A stretch of DNA of 64,000 nucleotides from Flavobacterium circumlabens (lineage in GTDB: Bacteria > Bacteroidota > Bacteroidia > Flavobacteriales > Flavobacteriaceae). How positions within the stretch are numbered: the stretch's first letter is position 1; each line of letters opens with the position of its first letter. The stretch lies in the NCBI RefSeq assembly GCF_004345565.1, contig NZ_SLWA01000001.1, positions 219,892 through 283,891 of the forward strand, read 5' to 3'. This document shows, one piece after another, positions 44,053 to 53,181 of this stretch. The notes below the pieces were generated by a model that did not search any database, had not been told where the DNA came from, and worked only from the letters and a program-made list of their open reading frames with translations. Position numbers and translations under genes: made by a program.

Positions 44053-44060
44053 TAAATTTG
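44053..44060 (+). promoter_or_regulatory. Putative dxs promoter (-7 element)
   Basis: TAAATTTG fits TAnnTTTG, 14 bp before the dxs start. Confidence 0.5.
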
Positions 44061-44074
44061 TTTTTTACAAAAAA

Positions 44075-45856
44075 ATGAAAAGCAATTTACTCTCCAACAT
44101 AAGCAATCCGGCCGATTTACGTTTACTTGACGAAACGCAATTACCACAATTAGCGAAGGAATTACGTGATTTTATCATTGACATTGTTTCGGTAAAAGAA
44201 GGGCATTTGGGTGCCAGTTTAGGTGTGGTAGAATTGACAATTGCTTTGCATTATGTTTTTAATACACCGGAAGATTTATTGGTTTGGGATGTGGGACATC
44301 AGGCTTACGGACACAAAATTCTGACCGAAAGACGAGAAAATTTCGACACCAACAGACAACTAGGCGGTATTTCCGGTTTCCCTAAAAGAAGCGAAAGCAT
44401 TTATGATACTTTTGGTGTAGGACATTCCTCTACTTCTATTTCTGCCGCTTTGGGAATGGCGATTGCCTCGCAGCTAAAAGGCGAAACCAACAAACAGCAT
44501 ATTGCCGTTATCGGTGATGCTTCCATAGCATCCGGAATGGCTTTTGAAGGTTTAAATCATGCCGGAGTTACGGATGCCAATTTACTGGTCATTCTTAACG
44601 ACAATGCGATTGGTATTGATCCAAGCGTGGGCGCTCTTAAAAAGTACCTTACTGCTGTAAAAGAGGGAAAGAATCCGAAGAAAAACAACATGATCAAATC
44701 GCTGAATTTTGATTATTCCGGGCCGATTGACGGACATGATTTGATTGGTCTTATAAAAGAACTGAATCGCTTAAAGCATATAAAAGGCCCCAAATTTCTT
44801 CACATCGTAACCACAAAAGGAAAAGGCCTGCAACAGGCTGAAGAAGATCAGGTGAAATATCATGCGCCCGGAAAATTTGATGCTTCGACAGGAGAAATCC
44901 ATTTGAAATCTGAAGAAAATTTACCGCCTAAATATCAGGATGTTTTTGGTTTAACGATTTTAGATTTAGCCAGAAAAAACGAAAAAATCATCGGAATTAC
45001 ACCGGCAATGCCATCAGGCAGTTCCCTGAAGTTTATGATGGACGAAATTCCCGAGCGGGCTTTTGACGTTGGAATTGCGGAACAACATGCGGTAACGCTT
45101 GCTGCCGGAATGGCGACTCAGGGCATGATTGTTTATTGTAACATTTACTCGACCTTTTTACAGCGTGCCTACGATCAGGTGATTCATGATGTGGCGCTTC
45201 AAGACTTACCCGTAATTTTCTGTCTGGACCGCGCCGGCCTGGTGGGTGAAGATGGTGCAACCCATCACGGGGTTTTTGATATTGCGTATTTGCGATGCAT
45301 CCCGAACCTGATTATTTACGCTCCTATTAATGAAATTGCACTGCAAAACATACTTTATACCGCACAATTAGGCTTACATCATCCGATCGCGATCCGATAT
45401 CCGAGAGGAAGAGGCGTCCTGCCTCGGTGGGAAGTAGAAAATTTCGGACATTATGAAAATGTTAAAATCGGGAAGGCAAATTGCCTGAAAAAGGGAACGA
45501 AAACAGCCGTTTTATCGACCGGAACTATTGGCAATAATGTGATCGCCGCCTTAAACGAATGTTTGAATCCCGATACAATTGCGCATTACGACTTCCCATT
45601 CGTTAAACCATTAGATATCAATTTACTACAAGAAATATTTACTACTTTCGATACGCTTATTACTATTGAAGACGGAACAATAAATGGCGGTTTCGGCAGC
45701 GCTGTTTTAGAATTTGCAGCAGCAAATAACTTCAGTAATCCAGTGCAGATTTTAGGGATTCCTGATGCATTTATGGAGCATGGAACTGTCCTGCAATTAC
45801 AACAATTGTGCAAAATTGACGTTAAAAATTTATCAAAACTTTTTTCAAACCATTGA
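44075..45856 (+). CDS. dxs: 1-deoxy-D-xylulose-5-phosphate synthase
   Basis: A 593-residue thiamine-diphosphate enzyme, the first step of the non-mevalonate isoprenoid pathway (pyruvate plus glyceraldehyde 3-phosphate to DXP). The ThDP-Mg motif is GDASIASGMAFEGLNHAG through NDNAIGID. The transketolase-like site is DVGIAEQHAVTLAAGMA, and DRAGLVGEDGATHHGVFD is the expected mid-domain stretch. It is a little shorter than the usual 620-640, as in other Bacteroidota. The next gene (DUF3078) is 45 bp on. Confidence 0.96.
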   Translation: MKSNLLSNISNPADLRLLDETQLPQLAKELRDFIIDIVSVKEGHLGASLGVVELTIALHYVFNTPEDLLVWDVGHQAYGHKILTERRENFDTNRQLGGISGFPKRSESIYDTFGVGHSSTSISAALGMAIASQLKGETNKQHIAVIGDASIASGMAFEGLNHAGVTDANLLVILNDNAIGIDPSVGALKKYLTAVKEGKNPKKNNMIKSLNFDYSGPIDGHDLIGLIKELNRLKHIKGPKFLHIVTTKGKGLQQAEEDQVKYHAPGKFDASTGEIHLKSEENLPPKYQDVFGLTILDLARKNEKIIGITPAMPSGSSLKFMMDEIPERAFDVGIAEQHAVTLAAGMATQGMIVYCNIYSTFLQRAYDQVIHDVALQDLPVIFCLDRAGLVGEDGATHHGVFDIAYLRCIPNLIIYAPINEIALQNILYTAQLGLHHPIAIRYPRGRGVLPRWEVENFGHYENVKIGKANCLKKGTKTAVLSTGTIGNNVIAALNECLNPDTIAHYDFPFVKPLDINLLQEIFTTFDTLITIEDGTINGGFGSAVLEFAAANNFSNPVQILGIPDAFMEHGTVLQLQQLCKIDVKNLSKLFSNH

Positions 45857-45901
45857 AAAGAATTATTTTGCGAAGCCAAAAAAAATCAAAAGTCAAGCCT
45901 A

Positions 45902-46906
45902 ATGAAATTATTTCGATTCACTCTCTTACTATTCCTTTTTACTTTTACCGTTACTATTTCTGCCCAGAGTATTATTAAAACCACTTTAGAACCGAATCAG
46001 ATTCCTGAAGCTCCTTCCAACTGGACTAAAAAAAACCAGCTTGGTTTTGACATCTCCGAAATTGCTTTCGTCAACTGGAGTGCGGGGGGAACAAGTTCTA
46101 TTTCAGGTTTGTTTAAGGGAGAATTTGCAAGAACCTACGCAAAAGGAAATCATAAATGGTTTAACGAATTAATTGTTAAGTACGGCTTAAATAAACAGGA
46201 TGGTACGGAGCTTAGAAAAACGGACGACGCCCTTATTTTCAACTCCACTTACGGATTCAGAAAAGACACGACTTCAAACTGGTATTATTCTGCCAAATAT
46301 AATTTCAGCACTCAGTTTACAGATGGTTACAATTATCCGAACAGGGACATTGCCATATCGAGACCGTTTGCACCTGCTTATATCTTTTTAGGAGCCGGAG
46401 CTGAGAATTCAAATAAAGCCAAAAACAGGACTTTCTATTTCTCCCCAATCACTTTAAAGACTACCTTGGTTTTAGATCAATATCTGGCAGACCAGGGAGC
46501 ATTTGGTGTTAAAAAAGCTGTTTATGCCACAGGCCCTCTTGATCCTACCAATACTATTCTAATTGAACAGGGACAAAAAGTAAAAGCGGAGTTTGGTATT
46601 CTGCTTACAGGCTACATGAAAAGTGAAATTTTCAAAAACATTTTTTACGAAAACAGACTAAGTTTATATACCGATTACCTGAACAGATTTGGAAACGTCG
46701 ATGTGGATTACGACACGCGTCTGGACCTTGTTGTAAATGCTTATGTAAAAGCCAATATCGGGATTCATCTGGTATATGACGATGATATCAAAACTAAAAA
46801 AGATGTTGTTGACCCGACAACCGGAGCAACAAGTCAGGTAAATGACGGGCCAAGAGCACAGCTGAGACAGGTTTTAGGTGTAGGTCTTGTTTACGCTTTT
46901 CAATAA
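45902..46906 (+). CDS. DUF3078 domain protein, probable outer-membrane barrel
   Basis: A 334-residue protein with a signal peptide (1-21, ending in SAQ). The whole is a beta-rich barrel-like protein of the DUF3078 family: WTKKNQLGFDISEIAFVNWSAGGTSS and GLFKGEFARTYAKGNHKW are its marks. The function is unknown; the family is restricted largely to Bacteroidota. Its stop codon directly abuts the stop of the convergent dgt gene. It is probably read together with dxs. Confidence 0.85.
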   Translation: MKLFRFTLLLFLFTFTVTISAQSIIKTTLEPNQIPEAPSNWTKKNQLGFDISEIAFVNWSAGGTSSISGLFKGEFARTYAKGNHKWFNELIVKYGLNKQDGTELRKTDDALIFNSTYGFRKDTTSNWYYSAKYNFSTQFTDGYNYPNRDIAISRPFAPAYIFLGAGAENSNKAKNRTFYFSPITLKTTLVLDQYLADQGAFGVKKAVYATGPLDPTNTILIEQGQKVKAEFGILLTGYMKSEIFKNIFYENRLSLYTDYLNRFGNVDVDYDTRLDLVVNAYVKANIGIHLVYDDDIKTKKDVVDPTTGATSQVNDGPRAQLRQVLGVGLVYAFQ

Positions 46907-48253
46907 TTAATTCGGTTTTCTTCCGTTAATCATTTCGAATAATTCCAACGCATTTCCGTCTGTTAAAAGTGAAACATAGTGACAGATATGAAGCAAACGC
47001 TCGTATAAATTCGTTTTCTCCAAATGGTGTTTTTCCGGCAGCATTTTCAAAAGCAATTTATCATAATTGGATGCTTTTCCTTCATATTTGTTATTGAAAG
47101 CAATAATGAATTTATCCAGTAAAGTCTGGATGATCTGATAACCGACAATTTCTTTCTCGATTACTTCGCGGCTCTGATAGATTTTTTCAACACTTAATTT
47201 GATAATATCATCCATTTGGGCTTTGTATTTGCTTTTATCTGTTAAAGCGAAAGGAAATTTCCCGGCCAGGATTGCTTCTTCGTTTTCGATAAAAACATCA
47301 ACGGCATCACTAATTAAGGCACCAATTGCTAAGGCACGCAAATAACTAATTCGATCTTCTTTGGTCTCCAGCAATTTATATTTCGCTACACCAATATTGT
47401 CTTTTACGAGTTTAATCAGATATTCCAAAGCATAATCTTCAGACACCAGACCCAAATTTATTCCGTCTTCAAAATCTATGATGGTGTAACAAATATCATC
47501 TGCTGCTTCAACCAAATACGCCAAGGGATGTCTTTCAAAACCAATGTCATCTCCTGATTTATTGGCGATCATTCCCATGTCTTTGGCTACTTCTTCAAAA
47601 AAAGCTTTATCGGTCTGGAAAAAACCATATTTTTTATCAGCAATATTTTGCGTTGGTTTTTTAGGCAAACTCTCTTTCGGATATTTCATAAAAGCACCTA
47701 AAGTTGCGTATGAAATTCTTAAACCCCCTTCAATTCCGGGACGGCTCGCTGTCAGTACTGAAAATCCGTTTGCATTTCCTTCAAAATCAATTAAATCCTG
47801 CCACTGCTTATCTGTTAATTCTTTTTTATACTGTTTTCCGTTTCCTATCGAAAAATATTCACCAATAGCTTTCTCTCCGGAATGTCCAAAAGGCGGGTTT
47901 CCGATATCATGCGCCAGGGATGCAGCGGCTACGATGGCTCCAAAATCATTCATATGATAGCCATGGACTTCTTTTAGATAGGGATATTTTTCGATGATTT
48001 TTTTGCCAACCAAACGTCCCAGAGAACGCCCAACCACTGAAACTTCTAAACTGTGGGTAAGTCTTGTATGCACGAAATCTGTTTTAGAAAGTGGAATCAC
48101 CTGCGTTTTATCCTGCAAGGATCTAAAGGCTGACGAAAAGATAATACGGTCATAATCTACCTCAAAACCCAATCGGGTATCGTCTTGTTCTATACGTAAT
48201 CTTTTGTCTGTGTCGCCTTGCTTTTTAAGAGATAAAAGTTGTTCCCAGTTCAT
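46907..48253 (-). CDS. dgt: Deoxyguanosinetriphosphate triphosphohydrolase-like protein
   Basis: A 448-residue HD-domain hydrolase. The HD site is present: H in THSLEVSVVGRSLGR, and HD in SLAHDIGNPPFGHSGE. The front RSLQDKTQVIPL is typical. Enzymes of this family split dNTPs into a deoxynucleoside and tripolyphosphate, and affect dNTP balance and phage resistance. Length agrees with the bacterial Dgt type 2. It converges with DUF3078 with no bases between the stop codons. Confidence 0.92.
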   Translation of the reverse strand: MNWEQLLSLKKQGDTDKRLRIEQDDTRLGFEVDYDRIIFSSAFRSLQDKTQVIPLSKTDFVHTRLTHSLEVSVVGRSLGRLVGKKIIEKYPYLKEVHGYHMNDFGAIVAAASLAHDIGNPPFGHSGEKAIGEYFSIGNGKQYKKELTDKQWQDLIDFEGNANGFSVLTASRPGIEGGLRISYATLGAFMKYPKESLPKKPTQNIADKKYGFFQTDKAFFEEVAKDMGMIANKSGDDIGFERHPLAYLVEAADDICYTIIDFEDGINLGLVSEDYALEYLIKLVKDNIGVAKYKLLETKEDRISYLRALAIGALISDAVDVFIENEEAILAGKFPFALTDKSKYKAQMDDIIKLSVEKIYQSREVIEKEIVGYQIIQTLLDKFIIAFNNKYEGKASNYDKLLLKMLPEKHHLEKTNLYERLLHICHYVSLLTDGNALELFEMINGRKPN

Positions 48254-48341
48254 TTTAATTTCAGATTGGTGATTTTAGATTTTTAGATGGAACTCCAAAA
48301 ATACGTTTATTTTGGGAATTTCTTCAAAGACCTTCCTGCTA

Positions 48342-48803
48342 TTAAAACTCCAATGCCGTACTATGTTTGATTTCGCCCATTACAAAAATACTGTTGGTGT
48401 TTCCGATATTTTCGATGGTCGATAATTTATTCATTACAAAATCCTGATAACTAGTCATATCCTGTACCAGAATCTTGAGCATAAAATCATAATCCCCGGC
48501 AATATTGTAACATTCAATAATTTCGGGAAGTGCCACAATATCTTTCACAAAATTGCTTCCTACGTTTTTGGCGTGCTCTTTTAAGCGGACATTACAAAAG
48601 ACCGTCATCCCGCGATTCATTTTTTTCTTGTCTAAAAGTGCCACGTATTTGGTAATGTATCCGTCACGTTCCAGTCTTTTGATACGCTCATAAACCGGCG
48701 TAACGGTCAGGAATAATTTTGCGGCAAGATCTTTTGTGTTGATATTGGAGTTCTCCTGAAGGTGCTTCAGGATCTGCAAATCGGTTTTATCGAGGTTTTC
48801 CAT
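48342..48803 (-). CDS. Lrp/AsnC family transcriptional regulator
   Basis: A 153-residue regulator with an N-terminal winged HTH (DKTDLQILKHLQENSNINTKDLAAKLFLTVTPVYERIKRLE) and a C-terminal RAM ligand-binding domain (EIIECYNIAGDYDFMLKILVQDM). Lrp proteins bind amino acids and form octamers. It is divergent from metE, and a 19-bp palindrome lies on the metE promoter, so it may regulate methionine synthesis, an inference from position. Its own -7 element could be TAAATTTG at 48907-48900, giving a leader of about 95 nt. Confidence 0.92.
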   Translation of the reverse strand: MENLDKTDLQILKHLQENSNINTKDLAAKLFLTVTPVYERIKRLERDGYITKYVALLDKKKMNRGMTVFCNVRLKEHAKNVGSNFVKDIVALPEIIECYNIAGDYDFMLKILVQDMTSYQDFVMNKLSTIENIGNTNSIFVMGEIKHSTALEF

Positions 48804-48927
48804 AGTAATTTTTACGGCTAAAGGTTCTTTTTAAAGAATTCATCAGTAATATAATCTTTAAAAACAGATTCTAAAAACACAATTTACTGAAATAAGAAGC
48901 AAATTTAAGTATTATAATCTAATACAA

Positions 48928-48935
48928 TACATTTG
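48928..48935 (+). promoter_or_regulatory. metE promoter (-7 element)
   Basis: TACATTTG fits TAnnTTTG exactly. It ends at the first base before the palindrome. TTTA at 48904 lies 20 bp upstream as a weak -33. Confidence 0.6.
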
Positions 48936-48954
48936 TTCAGTAAAAAATACTGAA
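48936..48954. promoter_or_regulatory. Palindromic operator on the metE promoter
   Basis: TTCAGTA, five A, TACTGAA is a perfect inverted repeat of 19 bp. It starts right after the -7 element, so it should cover the transcription start, and ends 5 bp before the ATG. A lone TACTGAA half-site is at 48885-48891. Confidence 0.65.
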
Positions 48955-48959
48955 TCAAA

Positions 48960-51278
48960 ATGAAAACAAACAACTTAGGGTATCCAAGAATTGGCAGTAA
49001 CAGAGAACTTAAAAAAGCCAGTGAATTGTACTGGGGAGGAAAAATTTCGATTGACGAACTCCTCCAAACCGGAAAAGACATTCGCCGTACCAACTGGCAA
49101 TTACAGGCTGAAGCCGGAATAGATTTAATACCGTCTAATGATTTCTCTTTTTATGATCAGGTGCTTGATTTAACTTTGGCAGTGGGAGCCATTCCGGAGC
49201 GTTACGCTGATTTTGCCAAATCAAATTCGGCCATAGATTTGTATTTCGCCATGGCAAGAGGGGCACAAAGAAACGGACAGGATGTTGTCGCGATGGAAAT
49301 GACCAAATGGTTTGACACCAACTATCATTATATTGTTCCTGAATTTACAAAAAACCAAAAGTTTACGCTGTTTTCAGAAAAAATAATTACCGAATTCAAA
49401 GAAGCCAATACTTTAGGAATTGCCACAAAACCGGTTTTAATCGGACCTGTTTCTTATTTGCTTTTAGGAAAGGAAAAAGAAGAAGGTTTTCACCGAATTG
49501 ATCTGATCGACGAATTGCTTCCTGTTTATTTTGAAATTTTCGAAAAACTGCAAGCCGAAAATGTCGAATACATTCAGTTAGACGAACCTTTTCTGGCTTT
49601 AAACCTAACCGACAAAGAGCGTAAGACTTTCACGGAGGTGTATCATGAAATTAATATCCGTTTTCCAAAAATTAAAATCATTCTGGCCAATTACTTCGAT
49701 TGTTTCGGAGAAAATCTGGCCACGGCTCTGGCTTTACCAGTTGACACCTTACACCTGGATTTGGTACGTTGTCCATCGCAATTAGATGATATTTTAGAAT
49801 CCGGACAATTGAATCCAAACGTAAATCTTTCCCTTGGAGTTGTGGACGGAAGAAATATATGGAAAAATGATTTCAAAAATTCCTTAAGCCTTATCCAAAA
49901 AGCAACGGATGCCTTGGGTGAAAAAAGAATATTGGTGGGACCTTCCTGTTCTTTAATCCACAGTCCGTGTGATCTGGATCTGGAAACCAATGATGCCACC
50001 CTGACATCCGAAATCAAGCAATGGCTGGCTTTTGCCAAACAAAAAATCCAGGAAATTGTAGCGTTGAAACAATTTGCTTCTAAGGAAACTGATCCTACAA
50101 CTTCCGCTGCATTTGAAGAAAATACGGTTGCCAATGAAAATCGTAAGACTTCAAAATTAATTCATAATAGCGACGTAAAAAATCGTGTTGCCGGTATTTC
50201 CGTTTCTGACGACAAACGAAAAAGCACTTTTGCAACCCGAAGAAAAAGCCAGATTGAGGCTTTAAATCTTCCTTTGTTCCCAACCACAACGATTGGTTCT
50301 TTCCCACAGACCGCAGAAGTACGAAGCTGGAGAGCCAAATTTAAAAAAGGAGAATTAACAGCGGAGCAATACAACGACTTAATCGAAAAAGAAACCGAAG
50401 CAACTATTCGTTTCCAGGAAGAAACCGGTATTGATGTCCTGGTTCATGGTGAGTTTGAACGCAATGACATGGTGGAATATTTCGGAGAACAACTTGCCGG
50501 TTTTACGTTTACAAAAAACGGATGGGTACAAAGTTACGGCAGCCGTTGCGTGAAACCTCCGGTTATTTATGGTGATGTGTCTAGACCAAACCCAATGACG
50601 GTAAAATGGTCCCAATATGCGCAATCCCTGACGCCAAAATGGGTAAAAGGAATGCTTACCGGACCGGTAACCATCTTACAGTGGTCCTTTGTTCGTAACG
50701 ATCAGCCGCGTTCTGAAACCTGTACGCAGATTGCTTTGGCGATTCGTGATGAAGTGGTGGATTTAGAAAAAGCCGGAATCAAAATCATTCAGATTGATGA
50801 GCCTGCTATTCGCGAAGGCCTGCCTTTACGAAAAGAAGAATGGGCTGCTTATCTGGATTGGGCTGTAAAAGCGTTCCGAATTTCGGCAAGCGGTGTAAAG
50901 GATGATACGCAGATCCATACCCATATGTGCTATAGCGAATTCAATGATATTATTCAAAATATTGCCGACATGGATGCCGACGTGATCACGATCGAATGTT
51001 CGCGTTCGCAAATGGAACTTTTAGATGCCTTTGCCGATTTTAAATATCCAAACGAGATCGGACCGGGAGTTTATGATATTCACTCCCCACGTGTTCCGTC
51101 AAGTGAAGAAATGGTAAAACTGCTTGAAAAAGCGGCTAATGTTATTCCAACCGACCAGCTTTGGGTAAATCCGGATTGTGGTTTAAAAACACGTCATTGG
51201 GATGAAACCAAAAAAGCACTTATCGAGATGGTAGCTGCTGCCCAGGAAATGAGAGCTGCAGTAGAAAGTGCTGTATAA
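48960..51278 (+). CDS. metE: Cobalamin-independent methionine synthase MetE
   Basis: A 772-residue MetE that transfers the methyl group of methyltetrahydropteroyl-polyglutamate to homocysteine. The N-terminal half (about 1-370) and C-terminal half (about 430-765) are the two related barrels. The zinc/homocysteine site in the second half is visible in HTHMCYSEF (His, Cys), and NPDCGLKTR (Cys). TTTIGSFPQTAEVR opens the second half. It is divergent from an Lrp-type regulator and has no riboswitch in its leader of about 20 nt. A separate cobalamin-dependent synthase lies 8 kb away. Confidence 0.96.
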   Translation: MKTNNLGYPRIGSNRELKKASELYWGGKISIDELLQTGKDIRRTNWQLQAEAGIDLIPSNDFSFYDQVLDLTLAVGAIPERYADFAKSNSAIDLYFAMARGAQRNGQDVVAMEMTKWFDTNYHYIVPEFTKNQKFTLFSEKIITEFKEANTLGIATKPVLIGPVSYLLLGKEKEEGFHRIDLIDELLPVYFEIFEKLQAENVEYIQLDEPFLALNLTDKERKTFTEVYHEINIRFPKIKIILANYFDCFGENLATALALPVDTLHLDLVRCPSQLDDILESGQLNPNVNLSLGVVDGRNIWKNDFKNSLSLIQKATDALGEKRILVGPSCSLIHSPCDLDLETNDATLTSEIKQWLAFAKQKIQEIVALKQFASKETDPTTSAAFEENTVANENRKTSKLIHNSDVKNRVAGISVSDDKRKSTFATRRKSQIEALNLPLFPTTTIGSFPQTAEVRSWRAKFKKGELTAEQYNDLIEKETEATIRFQEETGIDVLVHGEFERNDMVEYFGEQLAGFTFTKNGWVQSYGSRCVKPPVIYGDVSRPNPMTVKWSQYAQSLTPKWVKGMLTGPVTILQWSFVRNDQPRSETCTQIALAIRDEVVDLEKAGIKIIQIDEPAIREGLPLRKEEWAAYLDWAVKAFRISASGVKDDTQIHTHMCYSEFNDIIQNIADMDADVITIECSRSQMELLDAFADFKYPNEIGPGVYDIHSPRVPSSEEMVKLLEKAANVIPTDQLWVNPDCGLKTRHWDETKKALIEMVAAAQEMRAAVESAV

Positions 51279-51657
51279 GTAATGCCTTTTATTTAGATAA
51301 TTTTGTTTTTTAGTGTCAACGGTGAAGTCGAAAATCTTGTAGTTATGATTTGTTTCGGCTTCACTTATGTTGGCATTTTTTTAAGTAAATTATTTGTCAA
51401 GCGTTAAACATTTTCCAGAGCACTTTACTAAAATTTATTTCAATTTTCAATGTATCACAGATTTTGTTACAAATAAATTTTATTTTTATTTTGCAACAGA
51501 AAATGTGACAAAATTATTTTTTTTTACTTTTTGCAACAGTTTCAAAAGTAGATAATGCCTGATATGTATTGTTACTAAATTATTTAATAAACATTCACGT
51601 TAAATAAATAATTACAGGATAGGAAAACTTAATTTTCAAAACACTTTAACCAGAAAC
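51279..51657. other. Gene-poor gap after metE
   Basis: This AT-rich gap holds the metE terminator near its left end and two short copies of TTTTGCAACAG (about 51490 and 51540). I see no gene in it. Confidence 0.5.
51313..51383 (+). terminator. Probable metE terminator, long imperfect hairpin
   Basis: GTCAACGGTGAAGTCGAAA and TTTCGGCTTCACTTATGTTGGC form a mismatched stem, followed by seven T. Confidence 0.55.
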
Positions 51658-51690
51658 AAAAAAGCACTCCATCGGAGTGCTTTCATTACT
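51658..51690 (-). terminator. Terminator of the first beta-barrel gene
   Basis: AAAGCACTCC and GGAGTGCTTT form a stem on the minus strand followed by T. It is nearly identical to that at 52403-52434. Confidence 0.85.
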
Positions 51691-51707
51691 GTTAACTTAA
51701 TTTAAGA

Positions 51708-52289
51708 TTAGAAGTTTTTAGAAACTCCAATGTTAACTGTTTTACCAAAATTGAAGTAGAATTTATTAACATCAGTATCACTTGTATCAAAAGTTAATGT
51801 TTCATATCCTAAACCTCCAATACTAAAGTTTAACCCAAAACCTTTTTTCATATTAATAAAAAGAGCCGGAGTGATGCCTGCGTAAATACCATCTGCTTTA
51901 CTCGTTGAAGTACCCAATCCATTAGTATAATTTTTTTGCTTTTGCTTTTGGAAGCCCGCCCCTAAATCAGCGAATACAGAAAAAGTTTCGCTCAACGGAA
52001 CCGAATAACGCACAAATGCTCCTAATTTGAAATTATCATCTTTCGATTCTGATTCGTCTGCAACAAATTTTGATGAATACAATCCAAATTCGCCCCCAAC
52101 TGTCCAGTTATCATGAAACTGATAACCCACTTTTGGAGAAAAACTAAACGAATTCGACTTTCTCTCACTGAGTTCGTGATTAGCATTTTCAGAAGAATAT
52201 CCAATGTTTCCTCCAACTAAAATTGTTCCCTTTTGAGCATTTGCAAAGCTAGTAGTAGCTAATGCAAGAATAAGTAGCATTTTTTTCAT
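51708..52289 (-). CDS. Outer membrane beta-barrel protein, paralogue A
   Basis: A 193-residue OmpX/OprF-like porin family protein. The signal peptide (1-18, ending ANA) is followed by eight predicted strands with alternating hydrophobic residues (GTILVGGNIGYSSEN, FSFSPKVGYQFHDNWTVGGE, then FYFNFGKTVNIGVSKNF, which ends in Phe as outer-membrane barrels do). It is a tandem copy of the gene at 52455, including its terminator. The function is unknown; small barrels of this kind often stabilise the outer membrane. Confidence 0.85.
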   Translation of the reverse strand: MKKMLLILALATTSFANAQKGTILVGGNIGYSSENANHELSERKSNSFSFSPKVGYQFHDNWTVGGEFGLYSSKFVADESESKDDNFKLGAFVRYSVPLSETFSVFADLGAGFQKQKQKNYTNGLGTSTSKADGIYAGITPALFINMKKGFGLNFSIGGLGYETLTFDTSDTDVNKFYFNFGKTVNIGVSKNF

Positions 52290-52402
52290 ATGTGATATTT
52301 ATTAAGATTTCACATACACTAAACAACAAAAATACCACGATTTAAGTTCTGCAATTAATTAACAATTTGTTAAAAAGAGGATGCGTTAAAAATGTTAAAA
52401 CA

Positions 52403-52434
52403 CAAAAAAAGCACTCCATTGGAGTGCTTTCATT
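52403..52434 (-). terminator. Terminator of the second beta-barrel gene
   Basis: The same AAAGCACTCC stem as at 51658-51690, with one base different in the loop. Confidence 0.85.
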
Positions 52435-52454
52435 ACTATTAACTTAATTTAAGA

Positions 52455-53036
52455 TTAGAAGTTTTTTGAAACTCCAATATTAAATGTTTGTCCAAAGTTG
52501 AAGTAAAAACTACTAACATCAGCACCGTTATTATCGTAGCTTAAAGTTTCGTATCCTAAACCACCAATACTGAAGTTTAATCCGAAACCATCTTTCATAT
52601 TAATGAAAAGAGCCGGAGTTACACCAACATACATACCATCTGCTTTAGATTTTGAGAAAGCATTTCCAGGACCGTATACTTTAGATTTTAAATTTTGGAA
52701 ACCAGCTCCCATATCTGCAAAAACAGAAAAAGTCTGGCTCAATGGCACTGAGTAACGAACAAATGCACCTGCTTTGAAACCATTATTTTTTATTTCTCTT
52801 GTACCGTTGTCATCATTCGATGAAGCTACTGTAAATTCACCTCCAACAGTCCAGTTGTCATGAAATTGGTAACCTACTTTTGGAGAAAAACTGAATGTGC
52901 TTGTTTTTTCTTCCCCAAATTGGTATTCTGTTTTATCAGAAGTATATCCGATATTACCACCAACTAAGATTGTTCCTTTTTGAGCATTTGCAAAACTGCA
53001 GATAGCCAATGCAGCCATCACTAGAATTTTTTTCAT
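52455..53036 (-). CDS. Outer membrane beta-barrel protein, paralogue B
   Basis: A 193-residue protein, the same length as paralogue A and alike over its whole length. The signal peptide (1-18, ending ANA), GTILVGGNIGYTSDK, FSFSPKVGYQFHDNWTVGGEF and FNFGQTFNIGVSKNF are shared. Differences cluster in two external loops (about 40-50 and 120-140), as expected for surface-exposed loops. It sits 165 bp upstream of paralogue A on the same strand and each has its own terminator, so they are likely separate transcripts. Confidence 0.86.
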   Translation of the reverse strand: MKKILVMAALAICSFANAQKGTILVGGNIGYTSDKTEYQFGEEKTSTFSFSPKVGYQFHDNWTVGGEFTVASSNDDNGTREIKNNGFKAGAFVRYSVPLSQTFSVFADMGAGFQNLKSKVYGPGNAFSKSKADGMYVGVTPALFINMKDGFGLNFSIGGLGYETLSYDNNGADVSSFYFNFGQTFNIGVSKNF

Positions 53037-53157
53037 TTTGAATTTATTTTAATTTTAGCATTGGTTTAACAATAACAATGCCGTCGTACCTGGGAATTTA
53101 TATTTTTTTTAAGAGTTCTTTGAAACACAATTTCTAGCAATCGAGCATATTTCTGTT

Positions 53158-53165
53158 TACTTTTG
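53158..53165 (+). promoter_or_regulatory. Putative gldA promoter (-7 element)
   Basis: TACTTTTG fits TAnnTTTG, 16 bp before the gldA ATG. Confidence 0.5.
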
Positions 53166-53181
53166 CAGTAAATAAAAAGTT

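Noticed and set aside
43824..44147. Antisense open frame across the end of the second TonB-like gene and the dxs start.
   Set aside because: It overlaps two well-supported genes and has no recognisable domain.
48900..48907. TAAATTTG as a confident promoter for the Lrp gene.
   Set aside because: The -33 partner is poor (spacing 17 bp), so it is only mentioned in the gene entry.
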